A stretch of 64,000 nucleotides of DNA from Phyllobacterium brassicacearum. Its GTDB lineage: Bacteria > Pseudomonadota > Alphaproteobacteria > Rhizobiales > Rhizobiaceae. The translations under genes and the position numbers were made by a program. Positions 8,636-17,660 of the stretch are shown one piece after another. Location of the stretch: assembly GCF_003010955.1 (NCBI RefSeq), contig NZ_PGGO01000001.1, forward strand, positions 434,001 to 498,000. Direction: 5' to 3'. The notes beneath the pieces were generated by a model. The model did no database searches. It was not told where the DNA came from and saw only the letters and a program-made list of their open reading frames with translations. Positions within the stretch are counted from its first letter, which is position 1. Every line of letters starts with the position of its first letter.

Positions 8636-10342
8636 ATGGCATCCCACGGCATGGATCATCCATCCCACCGGCCCGACTTCGGGCTGCGTCCCGACCTGGT
8701 CGCGGGCCTCACGGCGGCGGCAGTTGTCCTGCCCAAAGCCATGGCTTATGCGACAGTCGCTGGCCTGCCAGTCAGCGTCGGGCTCTACACGGCCTTTGTT
8801 CCGATGATCGTCTATGCCCTTCTGGGCACATCACGGGTCCTGAGCACCAGCTCAACAACGACGCTGGCAATACTCACCGCCGCAGAGCTGGGCATGGTGG
8901 TGCCGGACGGAGACCCGGCGAAGCTTATAACAGCGACTGCAACGCTCACGGCCCTGACCGGGGCCCTGCTTATCATGGCCTCTGTCCTTCGTCTCGGGTT
9001 CGTTGCAAATCTGATTTCAGCGCCGGTGCTGATCGGCTTCAAGGCCGGCATTGGTCTCGTGATCGTGCTTGATCAGGTGCCGAAGCTTTTCGGCATCCAC
9101 ATAGCAAAAGAGGGTTTTCTTCGCGACGTGCTCAGCCTCATCCAGCATCTTCCGGAGAGTTCCCTTGTCACGCTGGCACTTGGATTGACAGCCCTCGTTT
9201 TGCTTCTCATTACGGAGCGCATCTGGCCGCACTCGCCGGCGCCGCTGGCGGTGGTCGCTGCCGGCATCGCCATTTCCTGGTTCGGCAACCTGAGTGGGGC
9301 TGGTGTGGCAACAGTCGGCCACATTCCCCAATCATTGCCATCCATAACGCTGCCAACGCCCGACCTCGTGATAATGCTGCTCCCCGGGGCGATCGGCATA
9401 GCGCTCATGAGCTTTACAGAGACGATCGCCGCCGGCCGGGCCTTCGCTGCCCCGTCGGAGCCGCCGATCCGGGCGAACCGGGAACTTATCGCCATTGGCG
9501 CAGCCAACCTGTCTGGCGCTTTCTTCGGGGCCATGCCGGCTGGTGGCGGGACATCGCAGACCGCGGTGGTGCGCGCCGTCGGAGGGCGGACACAAAAGGC
9601 GTCTCTCGTTACCGCTGCGGTCTCGGCGGCAACCATGCTGGCTCTGGCCCCGCTGTTGGGGCTTCTACCGCAGGCCGTGCTCGCGGCCATCGTGATCGTC
9701 TATTCGATTGGTCTGATCCAGCCGCTTGAATTCGCGTCGATCCGCAAAGTCCGAACAATGGAATTCCGGTGGGCACTCGCGGCCTTCCTCGGCGTACTCG
9801 CGTTCGGTACGCTTCAAGGCATCATCGTTGCGATCGTGCTGTCGCTGCTTGGGCTCTCCAGTCAGGCGGCGCATCCGCGCATCCATGTGATCGGCCGCAA
9901 ACGGGGCGAGGACCTGCTGCGCCCAATATCGCCAGAGCATCCGGATGACGAGACCTTCGAGGGCCTCCTGATCGTGCGTCCCGAAGGAAGGCTCTTCTTT
10001 GCGAACGCCCAGCAGGTCGCCGACCGGATCCGGGAACTCGTTGCTGATCATAAACCAAGAGTCCTTATGCTCGACCTTAGCCGCGTCTTCGATGTTGAGT
10101 ATTCCGCGCTGCAAATGATGATCGATGGCGAACGCCGCTTCGCGGAAGAGGGAATCTCAATCTGGCTGGCCGGCCTCAATCCGGACGTCCTCGGGTTTAT
10201 ACGAAGGTCAGGCCTTGCCGACCGCGTTGGTGAGGATCGCATGTTTCGTAATGCCGAAGCCGGCCTCCGGCGATATCTCGATACCGCCGCGCCCACGATG
10301 GTTACAAGTGCCCCCTCCAAATCAAAGAATGATCAGGCCTGA
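8636..10342 (+). CDS. SulP-family anion transporter with C-terminal STAS domain
   Basis: The protein has 568 residues from ATG at 8636, preceded by AGGGGG; a GTG three bases earlier is possible. The N-terminus has the SulP signature (LVAGLTAAAVVLPKAMAYATVAGLPVS, split over the first helices), followed by about ten to twelve membrane helices to residue 420. A cytoplasmic STAS domain follows (about 440-550: LLIVRPEGRLFFANAQ, VLMLDLSRVFDVEYSAL). SulP proteins carry sulfate, bicarbonate, molybdate or dicarboxylates across the inner membrane; the sequence alone does not say which. No carbonic anhydrase or sulfate assimilation gene is adjacent. Confidence 0.88.
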   Translation: MASHGMDHPSHRPDFGLRPDLVAGLTAAAVVLPKAMAYATVAGLPVSVGLYTAFVPMIVYALLGTSRVLSTSSTTTLAILTAAELGMVVPDGDPAKLITATATLTALTGALLIMASVLRLGFVANLISAPVLIGFKAGIGLVIVLDQVPKLFGIHIAKEGFLRDVLSLIQHLPESSLVTLALGLTALVLLLITERIWPHSPAPLAVVAAGIAISWFGNLSGAGVATVGHIPQSLPSITLPTPDLVIMLLPGAIGIALMSFTETIAAGRAFAAPSEPPIRANRELIAIGAANLSGAFFGAMPAGGGTSQTAVVRAVGGRTQKASLVTAAVSAATMLALAPLLGLLPQAVLAAIVIVYSIGLIQPLEFASIRKVRTMEFRWALAAFLGVLAFGTLQGIIVAIVLSLLGLSSQAAHPRIHVIGRKRGEDLLRPISPEHPDDETFEGLLIVRPEGRLFFANAQQVADRIRELVADHKPRVLMLDLSRVFDVEYSALQMMIDGERRFAEEGISIWLAGLNPDVLGFIRRSGLADRVGEDRMFRNAEAGLRRYLDTAAPTMVTSAPSKSKNDQA

Positions 10343-10534
10343 CCGCCGTCGAACTGTCGCACAGGTCGAACGCTTTTCATGAGCCAAGAGTATCGGGAGC
10401 AATTCTCGCCTCGTATCATTGCGCATTCAAACTACCCGTTTGGTAACTGTAACGTACTTTCCTTGGCCGTCCCGAAATGTAGCCTTGGTAGCGTTCTCGA
10501 ATCTACCGGGATCGCAACAGACTTCTTCCAACAC

Positions 10535-12028
10535 ATGGAGATGCAATTGCTACGAAAAGACACCAACGGCTTCAAGAGCCTGGCAGTGACCGTTATCGCA
10601 ATTGCCTTTTCCGGAAGTCTGTCCGCAAGCGCTGATCCAATTGGGCTTTCCCCCAGATGGGGTGCCACGATGCCGACTGGGCCGGTGGCAGGAACACGCA
10701 TCACATCGGAATATGCGGAACTGGTGGCGCGCGACGCGTTCCTGTGGGCTTGGCCACTCGTGAACATGACCAATCGGCGCATCAAGTTCTCGCAGCTGCC
10801 CGAAAACGTCATCTCGGGCGGTGCCCCATTGGCCCCGCTGAACCAATTGACAATGCTGACCGACTATATCGAGCCGGACGAACGCGCAGTGGCTTGCCCC
10901 AATCAGGATGTCGTCTACGGAGCTGGTCTGATCGCCCTCGACAAGTCGCCAGTCATTATTCAGGTACCGGATTTCGGTGACCGTTTCTGGGTCTACCAGA
11001 TTGTCGACCTCAGGACCGACAGCTTTGCGCAGTTGGGGAAGATGTATGGGACACAGCCCGGATTCTACATGCTGGTTGGACCGGACTGGAAGGGCGACAC
11101 CCCGAAGGGCGTGACCAAAGTATTCCGATCGTCAACCAACACAGGCAATGTCATTCCGCGTGTTTTCCAGGACGATACTGCCGAAGACCGCAAGAGTATC
11201 CAGTCCGTCCTCAGCGGCATCATGATGTATCCGCTCGACCAGTTCGACGGCAAGATGAAATCGGTCGATTGGAGCAAGGTGAAGAAGTTGCCTGCCGAAG
11301 GCGAAGGGAGTGCCGAGACACCATGGGTACCTGCCAAATCGTTCTTTGACAGCCTGGCCGTCGCGCTTGCCGATGCACCACCCCTGCCTGGTGAGGAAGC
11401 ACGTTACGCCCAGGTTCTCAGTGTCATCGACGCCGCCAAGTCCGACCCGAAAATCAGGGAGGCAGTGGACAAGGCTGCTGCAGATGCCAACGAACGTCTT
11501 GTCGAGCCGCTGTTTGAGTTTCGGAACTACGGACTCCCTCTGCCGCACAACTGGACAACTACATCCAACAACGCGGCCTTCGGGACGGATTATTTCACCC
11601 GTACCGCCGTCGCCAAATCCAATATCTTCGTTAACGCCCCAATCGAGACGAAATATTTCTACCAGGACCTGGACAAGGACGGGAAACGGCTGGGCGCGTC
11701 GAAGACATACACGGTGACCTTCCCCAAGGGCGAGACGCCACCAGTGAACGGCTTCTGGTCACTGACACTTTACAACGAGCATCATTTCTTCGAGCCGAAC
11801 GCACTCAAACGCTATTCCGTTGGCACCAAGAACAAGTCTCTCAAATACAACCAAGACGGCTCCCTGACGATCTACGTCCAAGCTGAGCCGCCCAAGAAAG
11901 AATTCGAGAGCAACTGGCTGCCAGCCCCGAAAACAGGTGCATTCTCGCTCTATATCCGTGCCTACTGGCCAAAGGTGGAGGTGACGAACGGCGTTTGGTC
12001 CCCTCCTGCTGTGGAAACAAACGGATAA
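10535..12028 (+). CDS. Exported DUF1254/DUF1214 protein
   Basis: The frame is open from 10379, but the signal peptide (LAVTVIAIAFSGSLSASA) begins only after an ATG pair at 10535/10541, so a start there is far more likely and gives about 497 residues. The N-terminal half carries DUF1254 features (DAFLWAWPLVNMTNRR, VACPNQDVVYGAGLIALD, RFWVYQIVDLRTD) and the C-terminal part is DUF1214-like (PPVNGFWSLTLYNEHHFFEP, SNWLPAP, YIRAYWPK). These are periplasmic proteins of unknown biochemical role, common in soil Proteobacteria. There is no obvious operon partner; the LprI-like gene starts 68 bases later. Confidence 0.82.
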   Translation: MEMQLLRKDTNGFKSLAVTVIAIAFSGSLSASADPIGLSPRWGATMPTGPVAGTRITSEYAELVARDAFLWAWPLVNMTNRRIKFSQLPENVISGGAPLAPLNQLTMLTDYIEPDERAVACPNQDVVYGAGLIALDKSPVIIQVPDFGDRFWVYQIVDLRTDSFAQLGKMYGTQPGFYMLVGPDWKGDTPKGVTKVFRSSTNTGNVIPRVFQDDTAEDRKSIQSVLSGIMMYPLDQFDGKMKSVDWSKVKKLPAEGEGSAETPWVPAKSFFDSLAVALADAPPLPGEEARYAQVLSVIDAAKSDPKIREAVDKAAADANERLVEPLFEFRNYGLPLPHNWTTTSNNAAFGTDYFTRTAVAKSNIFVNAPIETKYFYQDLDKDGKRLGASKTYTVTFPKGETPPVNGFWSLTLYNEHHFFEPNALKRYSVGTKNKSLKYNQDGSLTIYVQAEPPKKEFESNWLPAPKTGAFSLYIRAYWPKVEVTNGVWSPPAVETNG

Positions 12029-12096
12029 TGGCCCTCGCATCGATTCTGATCACTCGCGCGGGCTCATGGCTGACTATCTTATGTGGAGAAAGGACT

Positions 12097-12501
12097 ATGA
12101 TGAGAGCTTTGTTACTGTCGGTTGCCCTGGTTCTGGCAGCGCCTGCGTTTGCTGAGGAAAACTGCGGAGATAAGACGAACCAGACTGACATGAACATTTG
12201 TTCGGGCCAGCAGTACAGCAAGGCTGATGATGAGCTGAACAAGGTTTACAAGGAAATCGAAGGCCGGCTGAAGGATGATGCTGACACCAAGAAGCTGCTG
12301 GTTGAAGCTCAACGGGGCTGGGTTGGCTTCCGTGATGCCGAATGCGCTTTCTCAAGTTCCACCGTGCAAGGTGGAACGGCCTATCCGTTCATCAGCAATA
12401 CCTGCCTTGCCGAGATGACCAAAACGCGCATCAACGAGCTCAAGGGTTATCTGCAGTGCAATGAAGGCGATCTGGACTGCCCGGTACCAGCGGCAAACTG
12501 A
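12097..12501 (+). CDS. LprI-like (DUF1311) periplasmic protein
   Basis: The protein has 134 residues from the ATG at 12097 (a second ATG follows directly), with GGAGAAAGG just upstream. A signal peptide ends at APAFAEE. The mature part shows the LprI/DUF1311 pattern: NICSGQQYSKADDELNKVY, EAQRGWVGFRDAECAF and CLAEMTKTRI, with several paired cysteines. The family includes a mycobacterial lysozyme inhibitor, but in Proteobacteria most members have no tested role. It may share a transcript with the DUF1254 gene upstream. A hairpin sits at its stop codon. Confidence 0.82.
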   Translation: MMRALLLSVALVLAAPAFAEENCGDKTNQTDMNICSGQQYSKADDELNKVYKEIEGRLKDDADTKKLLVEAQRGWVGFRDAECAFSSSTVQGGTAYPFISNTCLAEMTKTRINELKGYLQCNEGDLDCPVPAAN

Positions 12502-12524
12502 TCATCTTAGGTCCGCAAGATGAT
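12501..12524 (+). terminator. Hairpin at the end of the LprI-like gene
   Basis: ATCATCTT, eight bases, AAGATGAT is a perfect 8-bp stem that begins at the last base of the stop codon. There is no long T-run. The convergent gene ends at 12581. Confidence 0.4.
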
Positions 12525-12580
12525 ACCGTGAGCGATCATGGTCATAGGCATGCTACCATTGGTGTGGTTGAAGGATCCCC

Positions 12581-13051
12581 TTAACCGATCAATGCTGCAA
12601 GCCACCGTTTCCGCACAAGCTTGCGGGCCCTGGTTTCAGCGTTGTCCTCGTTCATCTCCGCGTCACCCAAGCTCCACTTTATTTCGAGCGGCGAGCCTAA
12701 CCACCCTTGACGCGGCACAGTATGCTTTTTGACCAGACCCTTGTGCTGCAGTGAAGCCAGCGCCTGGCGAATGGACACCTCAAGAGCTGGGCTCTTCCAA
12801 GCGCGGTCCGCATCGTCGCTCTTGCCATATAGCGTCTCGGATAGAAAAAAATGCAGTTCTCTGGGAGTCCACTCGGACCCCAGGAACGCATCTGAGCGCA
12901 TGAAGGTAAGAATAGCCTGCTCAACCTCTGCGAGGCCGCGCCCCATAAGCGAAGTGAAAATCCCCCGAAGCCGCAATGACCTGAACTGCAGCGCGATGAG
13001 CACTGCCGCATTGCGCACAGGATTTGATGCGTCTGGTGGTGCTGTTGTCAT
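12581..13051 (-). CDS. Hypothetical protein, possible winged-helix DNA-binding protein
   Basis: The protein has 156 residues from the ATG at 13051, which has GGGAGAG upstream; an in-frame ATG 45 bases earlier has no such site. The chain is soluble. The middle and C-terminal parts (WTPRELHFFLSETLYG, then SIRQALASLQHKGLVKKH and a beta-like IKWSLGD) look like a winged-helix fold in which the last helix and wing bind DNA, but this is a shape guess, not a family match. It is a single gene upstream of tRNA-His on the left. Its promoter region holds an AT-rich inverted repeat at 13124-13148. Confidence 0.55.
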   Translation of the reverse strand: MTTAPPDASNPVRNAAVLIALQFRSLRLRGIFTSLMGRGLAEVEQAILTFMRSDAFLGSEWTPRELHFFLSETLYGKSDDADRAWKSPALEVSIRQALASLQHKGLVKKHTVPRQGWLGSPLEIKWSLGDAEMNEDNAETRARKLVRKRWLAALIG

Positions 13052-13123
13052 GGTTTCTCTCCCTGGCTCCTCGCCCAGGAGGTATGGAACCAGCAAAGCA
13101 TGGATAAGTAAAATTTATTATGT

Positions 13124-13148
13124 TTAATATCATGATAAATTATATTAA
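13124..13148. promoter_or_regulatory. AT-rich inverted repeat, candidate operator
   Basis: TTAATAT, eleven bases, ATATTAA lies about 75 bases upstream of the 12581-13051 gene. It could be an autoregulatory site if that protein binds DNA. Confidence 0.3.
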
Positions 13149-13264
13149 CTCGCTTAGTGACGCTTGCCTTTTGAAACAGTCCGGGTAGGCAGAGCATGCG
13201 GACCATGCTTGCGCGTAAACTGATACAGATACCCGAATTTGAATGATTTGCTGACTTAGCTGAA

Positions 13265-13341
13265 TGGTACGGTCGGGTGGGCTCGAACCACCGACCTCAG
13301 GAGCCACAATCCTGCGCTCTAACCAACTGAGCTACGACCGC
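13265..13341 (-). tRNA. tRNA-His (anticodon GTG)
   Basis: It is a 77-nt cloverleaf that includes an encoded CCA (13267-13265). The acceptor stem is GCGGTCG with CGACCGT, the D stem GCTC/GAGC, the anticodon stem CAGGA/TCCTG with loop TTGTGGC, and the T arm GGTGG-TTCGAGC-CCACC. The anticodon GTG reads His codons. The base before position 1 is C, so there is no encoded G-1; the first pair is G1:U72 and the discriminator is A73. This is the known alphaproteobacterial form of tRNA-His, which its own HisRS recognises without G-1. Confidence 0.97.
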
Positions 13342-13434
13342 GTACCGCCAAGTTTTTGACAGGCGTCACATACGGAGGATTGACGCTTTTTGCAAGCACT
13401 CGATGCAACAAAGACAAAAACTCACAGAAAAAAG

Positions 13435-13462
13435 AAAAAGGCCGGAATGGATCCGGCCTTTT
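13435..13462 (-). terminator. Rho-independent terminator of the phasin gene
   Basis: GGCCGGA, five-base loop, TCCGGCC (13440-13458) is a perfect 7-bp stem flanked by A5 on the left and T4 on the right, so it could work in both directions. It lies about 100 bases downstream of the phasin stop on the minus strand and upstream of tRNA-His. Confidence 0.8.
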
Positions 13463-13561
13463 CTATTGGTGCGAGAATCCGGTGGGAGGATCCAGAGTCT
13501 CGCGTCTCCAACGGCTGGGGGGAAATTGCCGTTGCAGTGTTGCTTGTTGTCAGATGCCTGA

Positions 13562-14017
13562 TTAGGCGACCTTGACATCCTTGATTGCCTTCTCGACAGC
13601 CGACTTGACCGGTGCGGAGATTTCTTCAACGGCCTTGGTGGCAACAGCCTGGAATTCCTTGGCCTGGCCGGAGATGGCTTCTGCCTGCTTGCGAACGAAT
13701 GCGGTCTGCAGTTCGATCACTTCGCCGAAGGACTTTACGCCGATCAGAGCTTCGATATGAGCGAAGCTGGCTTCGGTGTTGGCGCGGAGCGCAGCCAGGG
13801 CCTTGAGCGAAAGAGCAGCAGTGTTGGACTGAGCGGTCTCGAAAGTGGTTTCGAGGGTCTTCTGTGCAGCTTCAGCCTGATCCTTGATCTTGGCATAAGC
13901 TTCCTTGGATTGAGCAACGCCCTTCTCGGTGAACTCGCGAACCTGGTCGGTTACAGCGGTGGCGTCAAAAGTAGGGATCGAGAACGCATCAGCAGTCTGT
14001 TTGGTGGTCTTGCTCAT
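13562..14017 (-). CDS. Phasin family protein (polyhydroxyalkanoate granule coat)
   Basis: The protein has 151 residues and is alanine- and glutamate-rich. The phasin_2 pattern is clear: REFTEKGVAQSKEAYAKIKD, an amphipathic helical core (AAQKTLETTFETAQSNTAAL), and ALRANTEASFAHIEALIGVKS followed by ELQTAFVRKQAEAISGQ. Phasins coat PHB granules and control their size and number. The upstream region has a good -35/-10 pair overlapped by PhaR-type boxes, the expected control by the PHB-sensing repressor PhaR. A strong terminator follows. No PHB synthase gene is in the window. Confidence 0.92.
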   Translation of the reverse strand: MSKTTKQTADAFSIPTFDATAVTDQVREFTEKGVAQSKEAYAKIKDQAEAAQKTLETTFETAQSNTAALSLKALAALRANTEASFAHIEALIGVKSFGEVIELQTAFVRKQAEAISGQAKEFQAVATKAVEEISAPVKSAVEKAIKDVKVA

Positions 14018-14075
14018 TTTGGTGTCCTTCCTTGGTGCAGACGGTCACTGCCTCTGCAACTGATTTGATAAACGC

Positions 14076-14104
14076 TATATAATCGAACTTTTTGTGCATT
14101 GCAA
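14076..14104 (-). promoter_or_regulatory. Promoter of the phasin gene
   Basis: On the minus strand TTGCAA (14104-14099) and TATATA (14081-14076) are spaced by 17 bases, a good sigma-70-type promoter about 60 bases before the phasin ATG. Confidence 0.6.
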
Positions 14105-14125
14105 CATTTATTTTGCAGCGCACAA
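14095..14125. promoter_or_regulatory. Two PhaR-type operator boxes
   Basis: TGCAGCGCACAA (14114-14125) fits the rhizobial PhaR consensus TGCRNYGCASMA, as I remember it, at every position. TGCATTGCAACA (14095-14106) fits at 11 of 12 and covers the -35 box of the phasin promoter. The two boxes start 19 bases apart, close to two helical turns. They would allow repression of the phasin until PHB accumulates. Confidence 0.6.
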
Positions 14126-14254
14126 TCAAATGCATGTTTCTACATCAAAATTATTATGTGGACGGTTGCGCCGCGGTTGCGGAAGTTAACTAAACCAAGA
14201 GAAAGACATGTAAGATAAGGGGCTGTGAGTGGACGAGCGGCGGCTGGATCATTA

Positions 14255-14269
14255 TTAACAAAGTATTAA
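14255..14269. promoter_or_regulatory. CtrA box upstream of the PdhS-like kinase
   Basis: TTAA, seven bases, TTAA is an exact match to the full CtrA site, 64 bases before the kinase ATG. A further palindrome (CGGCCGCAT, GA, ATGCGGTCG, one G-T pair) follows at 14272-14291. Confidence 0.6.
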
Positions 14270-14332
14270 GACGGCCGCATGAATGCGGTCGATTGCGTAG
14301 GTCCACACGACCTGGGGAATGCTGGTTAACAT

Positions 14333-17300
14333 ATGGCGTCTGGAACCTACCCATTTATCGACATCGCCGTCCTGGACGAGATCCGCGAGCATTTCGCCAA
14401 TGGCGACGCGCTTGTTGTCATCTCGCCGGATCTTGCGCGGGTCATCTGGGCCAATGGTCAGGGTGCGTCGATGCTCGGCTATGGATCGATCGACGATATT
14501 CTCAACAGCGACAATGTACTCGGGATTCAGGCACGGCGGCAGCTCATGGCGCTCGATGGTTTTCCCGCCATCGGTCATGGACGCACGATAACGCTCCGTG
14601 TCGCCTTCGGACTTTCGAGCCGCATTCTGACATTTCAGGCGAGCGATCTTGCCTTGCCGCGCGGCGAGCAGGCCATCCTTCTATCCATCGCCAATACCGA
14701 CCGGACGAGCTCGGCGGAAAGCACCGCCACACTGGCAATCAAGGGCTTTGGTGACCGGTCTGCCCATGCGGCCATCATCAATTCTGTCGGTGCGGTCATT
14801 GCCGCGTCGCAACATTTCCACAGGCTCGGATTCCATGACAAGATCCTCGGCGATCTCGTGCGCGAAGTACGGCTTGAGCGAAACCGGCTGGTAAAGCGCC
14901 CGGTGCAAACGGTGAAGGGTGCAGTGCCAACGGGCATAGCGAGGCTGACCGACAGCCCTGCCCTGCATCTGCTGTTTGCCATCGAGCCGGAGGAAGAGCC
15001 GGCAGCCGCGGTTGCCAGCGAAGATGCGCCATCCATTGGTGCCAGCTTGCCTCAATCCCCGGAACACCCGGCACCCGGCACCGCCAATAACATCGAGGCC
15101 ACCCCTCTCGCAGAGGAAAGCGAAGCGTGGACGTCGCTCGCATTTGAACCGGCGAACGAGCACGCGGCTTCCGAGGGGCATTTCGCAAGGGCCCCGGATG
15201 GCTTTGAATATACGCCATCGACAGCACCGGTCCGCTTTGCCTGGAAGGTCGATGCGCAGGCCCATTTCAGTGAAATCTCACCGGAATTTGCCGCGGCAGT
15301 CGGACCGGCATCGGCTGCGGTCATTGGCAGATCCTTTCGCGATGTCGCCGCGAGTTACGGGCTCGACACCAACGAGGAAATCGCTGAACTTCTGGAACGG
15401 CGGGACACCTGGTCGGGCCGCACGGTCTTGTGGCCGATCGAGGGCACCAATCTGCGTGCGCCCATAGAACTGGCCGCATTGCCCATTTATTCGCGCGACC
15501 GCGTCTTCATCGGCTTCCGCGGTTTCGGCGTGGTGCGCGTGGGCGACGTGGCCGTCGACCCCAAGGCTGTCGGCATGACATTTGTGGAAGCGCCGGACTC
15601 ACCGACCGAACAGACGCCTGAGGCAAGGGACGACCAGGCCGTGCCTATGGGGACCGCTGAAGAAGTCGACGCCTTTAACGGGGAAACGCCGGCGATTGCC
15701 ATCACGCCACGTACTCAGGAACGTCCTGGCGCGCACCTCGAAGGCATCGAGGGCAATGTCATTCCGCTCAAGACGCAGCGGCCGCTGCGTGATGACGGCC
15801 GCCTCAACGATGCCGAGCGCAATGCGTTCCGCGAAATTGCCGAACGGTTGCGCCGGGAGGTGCTGAGCGACAATCCGAGAACTGGCCGGGACGCCGAGAC
15901 GGAGTCGGCCGTGCATGTAACCCAGCAGCCTGTCGCACCAGAGCCGTCTGCCGAGAAGGCGACTATTCCGGACGCCGAGGTCGTTGGCCCGGGATTTGAA
16001 CCCCAGCAAGCAGCGAAGGCGATCGACGAATCGACAGAGACGACGGCGGCGGAAGCTCCTGCCGGAGACTTTGCCGAACATATCCGGACGCAAGCGCGTC
16101 AGGGTGTGGACACGTCCATCCTTGCGGCATTGCCGTTGCCGGTACTGATCCACCGCCATGGCGAGCTCCTTTATGCGAACCCGGCGCTGCTGGAGACAAT
16201 CCGGTACGAAAGTGCCGGCGCGATCAATGAAGCCGGCGGTTTGAGCACCCTATTCGCCGACGGGCCGGACAGCGATGACGAAGACGAAGGGGGCATGAAC
16301 CTGCGGCGAAGCGATGGCTCGACAACGCGAGTTCAGGCCCATCTGCAGGCGGTTCGCTGGGATGACAGCGCTGAGAATGGTGAGCGCGCTCTGCTGCTGG
16401 CGCTGTCGCCGCAGGTTGCTGCCGGCACCCATTTCGACGAGAGCGAACGGCAATTGCTGCAGACGCGCGTCGACGAGCTCAACGCCATTCTAGATACGGC
16501 GACCGATGGTGTCGTATTGCTCGATTCAACTGGCACAATTCGTTCGATCAATCATTCCGCTGCAGCGCTCTTCGGCTACGAACCGGAAGACGTAACTGGC
16601 AAGGCCTTCTCGCTGCTGTTCGCCATCGAAAGCCAGCGGGCGGCGATGGATTACCTGAACAGCCTTTCCGACAATGGCGTCGCCAGCCTGCTCAATGACG
16701 GGCGTGAGGTTATCGGCCGCGAGGCTCAGGGCCGCTTCATTCCCTTGTTCATGACAATCGGCAAACTCGATGCGTCCAAGGGATATTGCGCCGTGCTGCG
16801 CGACATTACCCATTGGAAGCGGGCGGAAGAGGAGCTCGTAAGCGCCAAACGCGAGGCAGAACGGACATCGAGCCAGAAAAGCGAATTCCTTGCCCGGATC
16901 AGCCATGAGATCCGCACGCCGCTCAACGCGATCATCGGCTTCTCGGAATTGATGGCGGATGAGAAATTCGGCCCGATCGCCAACGAACGCTATCGCGATT
17001 ACCTCAATGACATCAGCCGTTCCGGCAATCACGTCCTGTCGCTGGTCAATGATCTTCTGGATATTTCGAAGATCGAGGCCGGTGCAGTGGAAATGGATTT
17101 CGAGGCGGTATCGCTCAATGAAGCACTGACGGAAGCCGTTGCGATCATGCAGCCGCAAGCGAACCGCGAGCGGGTCATCATCCGCTCGAGCCTGACATCT
17201 CGACTGCCCGACATTGTTGCAGACCATCGTTCGATCACGCAGATCGCGCTGAACCTTTTGTCCAACGCCATCCGCTTTACCGGACCGGGCGGACAGGTCA

Positions 17301-17575
17301 TCGTCTCCACAAGTTATGAAGCGAGCGGCGATGTGCTGCTGCGCGTGCGCGATACTGGTATTGGCATGACCCGGCAGGAAGTCGAGCAGGCATTGCGGCC
17401 CTACAAGCAGATCACCACGCCGAAACATGCGCGCAGCGATGGCACGGGCCTTGGCCTGCCGCTGACCAAGGCGATGGCCGAAGCCAATCGCGCAAACTTC
17501 ACGATCGATTCCACGCCAGGACGCGGGACGATGGTCGAGATAACCTTTCCTTCGACACGCGTACTCGCCGAATAA
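14333..17575 (+). CDS. pdhS: PAS-domain sensor histidine kinase, PdhS-like cell-cycle kinase
   Basis: The protein has 1080 residues, cytoplasmic with no membrane helix. The N-terminal third has PAS-like segments (opening GTYPFIDIAVLDEIREHF), then a long low-complexity acidic and proline-rich stretch (about 230-560). A clear PAS domain sits near 720-840 (LDTATDGVVLLDSTGTIRSI). The catalytic core has the phospho-acceptor His858 in SHEIRTPLNAIIGFSE, the N box LLSNAIRF, and G boxes DTGIGM and GTGLGLPL. The H box and following helix are of the PleC/DivJ/PdhS type, which acts on the response regulator DivK and, through it, CtrA. The size and build fit Brucella PdhS. The specific name is an inference. 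Confidence 0.8.
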   Translation: MASGTYPFIDIAVLDEIREHFANGDALVVISPDLARVIWANGQGASMLGYGSIDDILNSDNVLGIQARRQLMALDGFPAIGHGRTITLRVAFGLSSRILTFQASDLALPRGEQAILLSIANTDRTSSAESTATLAIKGFGDRSAHAAIINSVGAVIAASQHFHRLGFHDKILGDLVREVRLERNRLVKRPVQTVKGAVPTGIARLTDSPALHLLFAIEPEEEPAAAVASEDAPSIGASLPQSPEHPAPGTANNIEATPLAEESEAWTSLAFEPANEHAASEGHFARAPDGFEYTPSTAPVRFAWKVDAQAHFSEISPEFAAAVGPASAAVIGRSFRDVAASYGLDTNEEIAELLERRDTWSGRTVLWPIEGTNLRAPIELAALPIYSRDRVFIGFRGFGVVRVGDVAVDPKAVGMTFVEAPDSPTEQTPEARDDQAVPMGTAEEVDAFNGETPAIAITPRTQERPGAHLEGIEGNVIPLKTQRPLRDDGRLNDAERNAFREIAERLRREVLSDNPRTGRDAETESAVHVTQQPVAPEPSAEKATIPDAEVVGPGFEPQQAAKAIDESTETTAAEAPAGDFAEHIRTQARQGVDTSILAALPLPVLIHRHGELLYANPALLETIRYESAGAINEAGGLSTLFADGPDSDDEDEGGMNLRRSDGSTTRVQAHLQAVRWDDSAENGERALLLALSPQVAAGTHFDESERQLLQTRVDELNAILDTATDGVVLLDSTGTIRSINHSAAALFGYEPEDVTGKAFSLLFAIESQRAAMDYLNSLSDNGVASLLNDGREVIGREAQGRFIPLFMTIGKLDASKGYCAVLRDITHWKRAEEELVSAKREAERTSSQKSEFLARISHEIRTPLNAIIGFSELMADEKFGPIANERYRDYLNDISRSGNHVLSLVNDLLDISKIEAGAVEMDFEAVSLNEALTEAVAIMQPQANRERVIIRSSLTSRLPDIVADHRSITQIALNLLSNAIRFTGPGGQVIVSTSYEASGDVLLRVRDTGIGMTRQEVEQALRPYKQITTPKHARSDGTGLGLPLTKAMAEANRANFTIDSTPGRGTMVEITFPSTRVLAE

Positions 17576-17660
17576 TCCACGAAATCTATAATACGATATA
17601 TTGATCATCCATTGGAATGATCTTGTCACCCTTGGCATTCTCCAATCAACCAAAGGAGAC

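Noticed and set aside
8118-8663. 181-codon minus-strand frame across the SulP promoter region
   Set aside because: Cys/Arg/Pro-rich reading without motif or ribosome binding site, overlapping two better genes; it contains the palindrome that looks regulatory.
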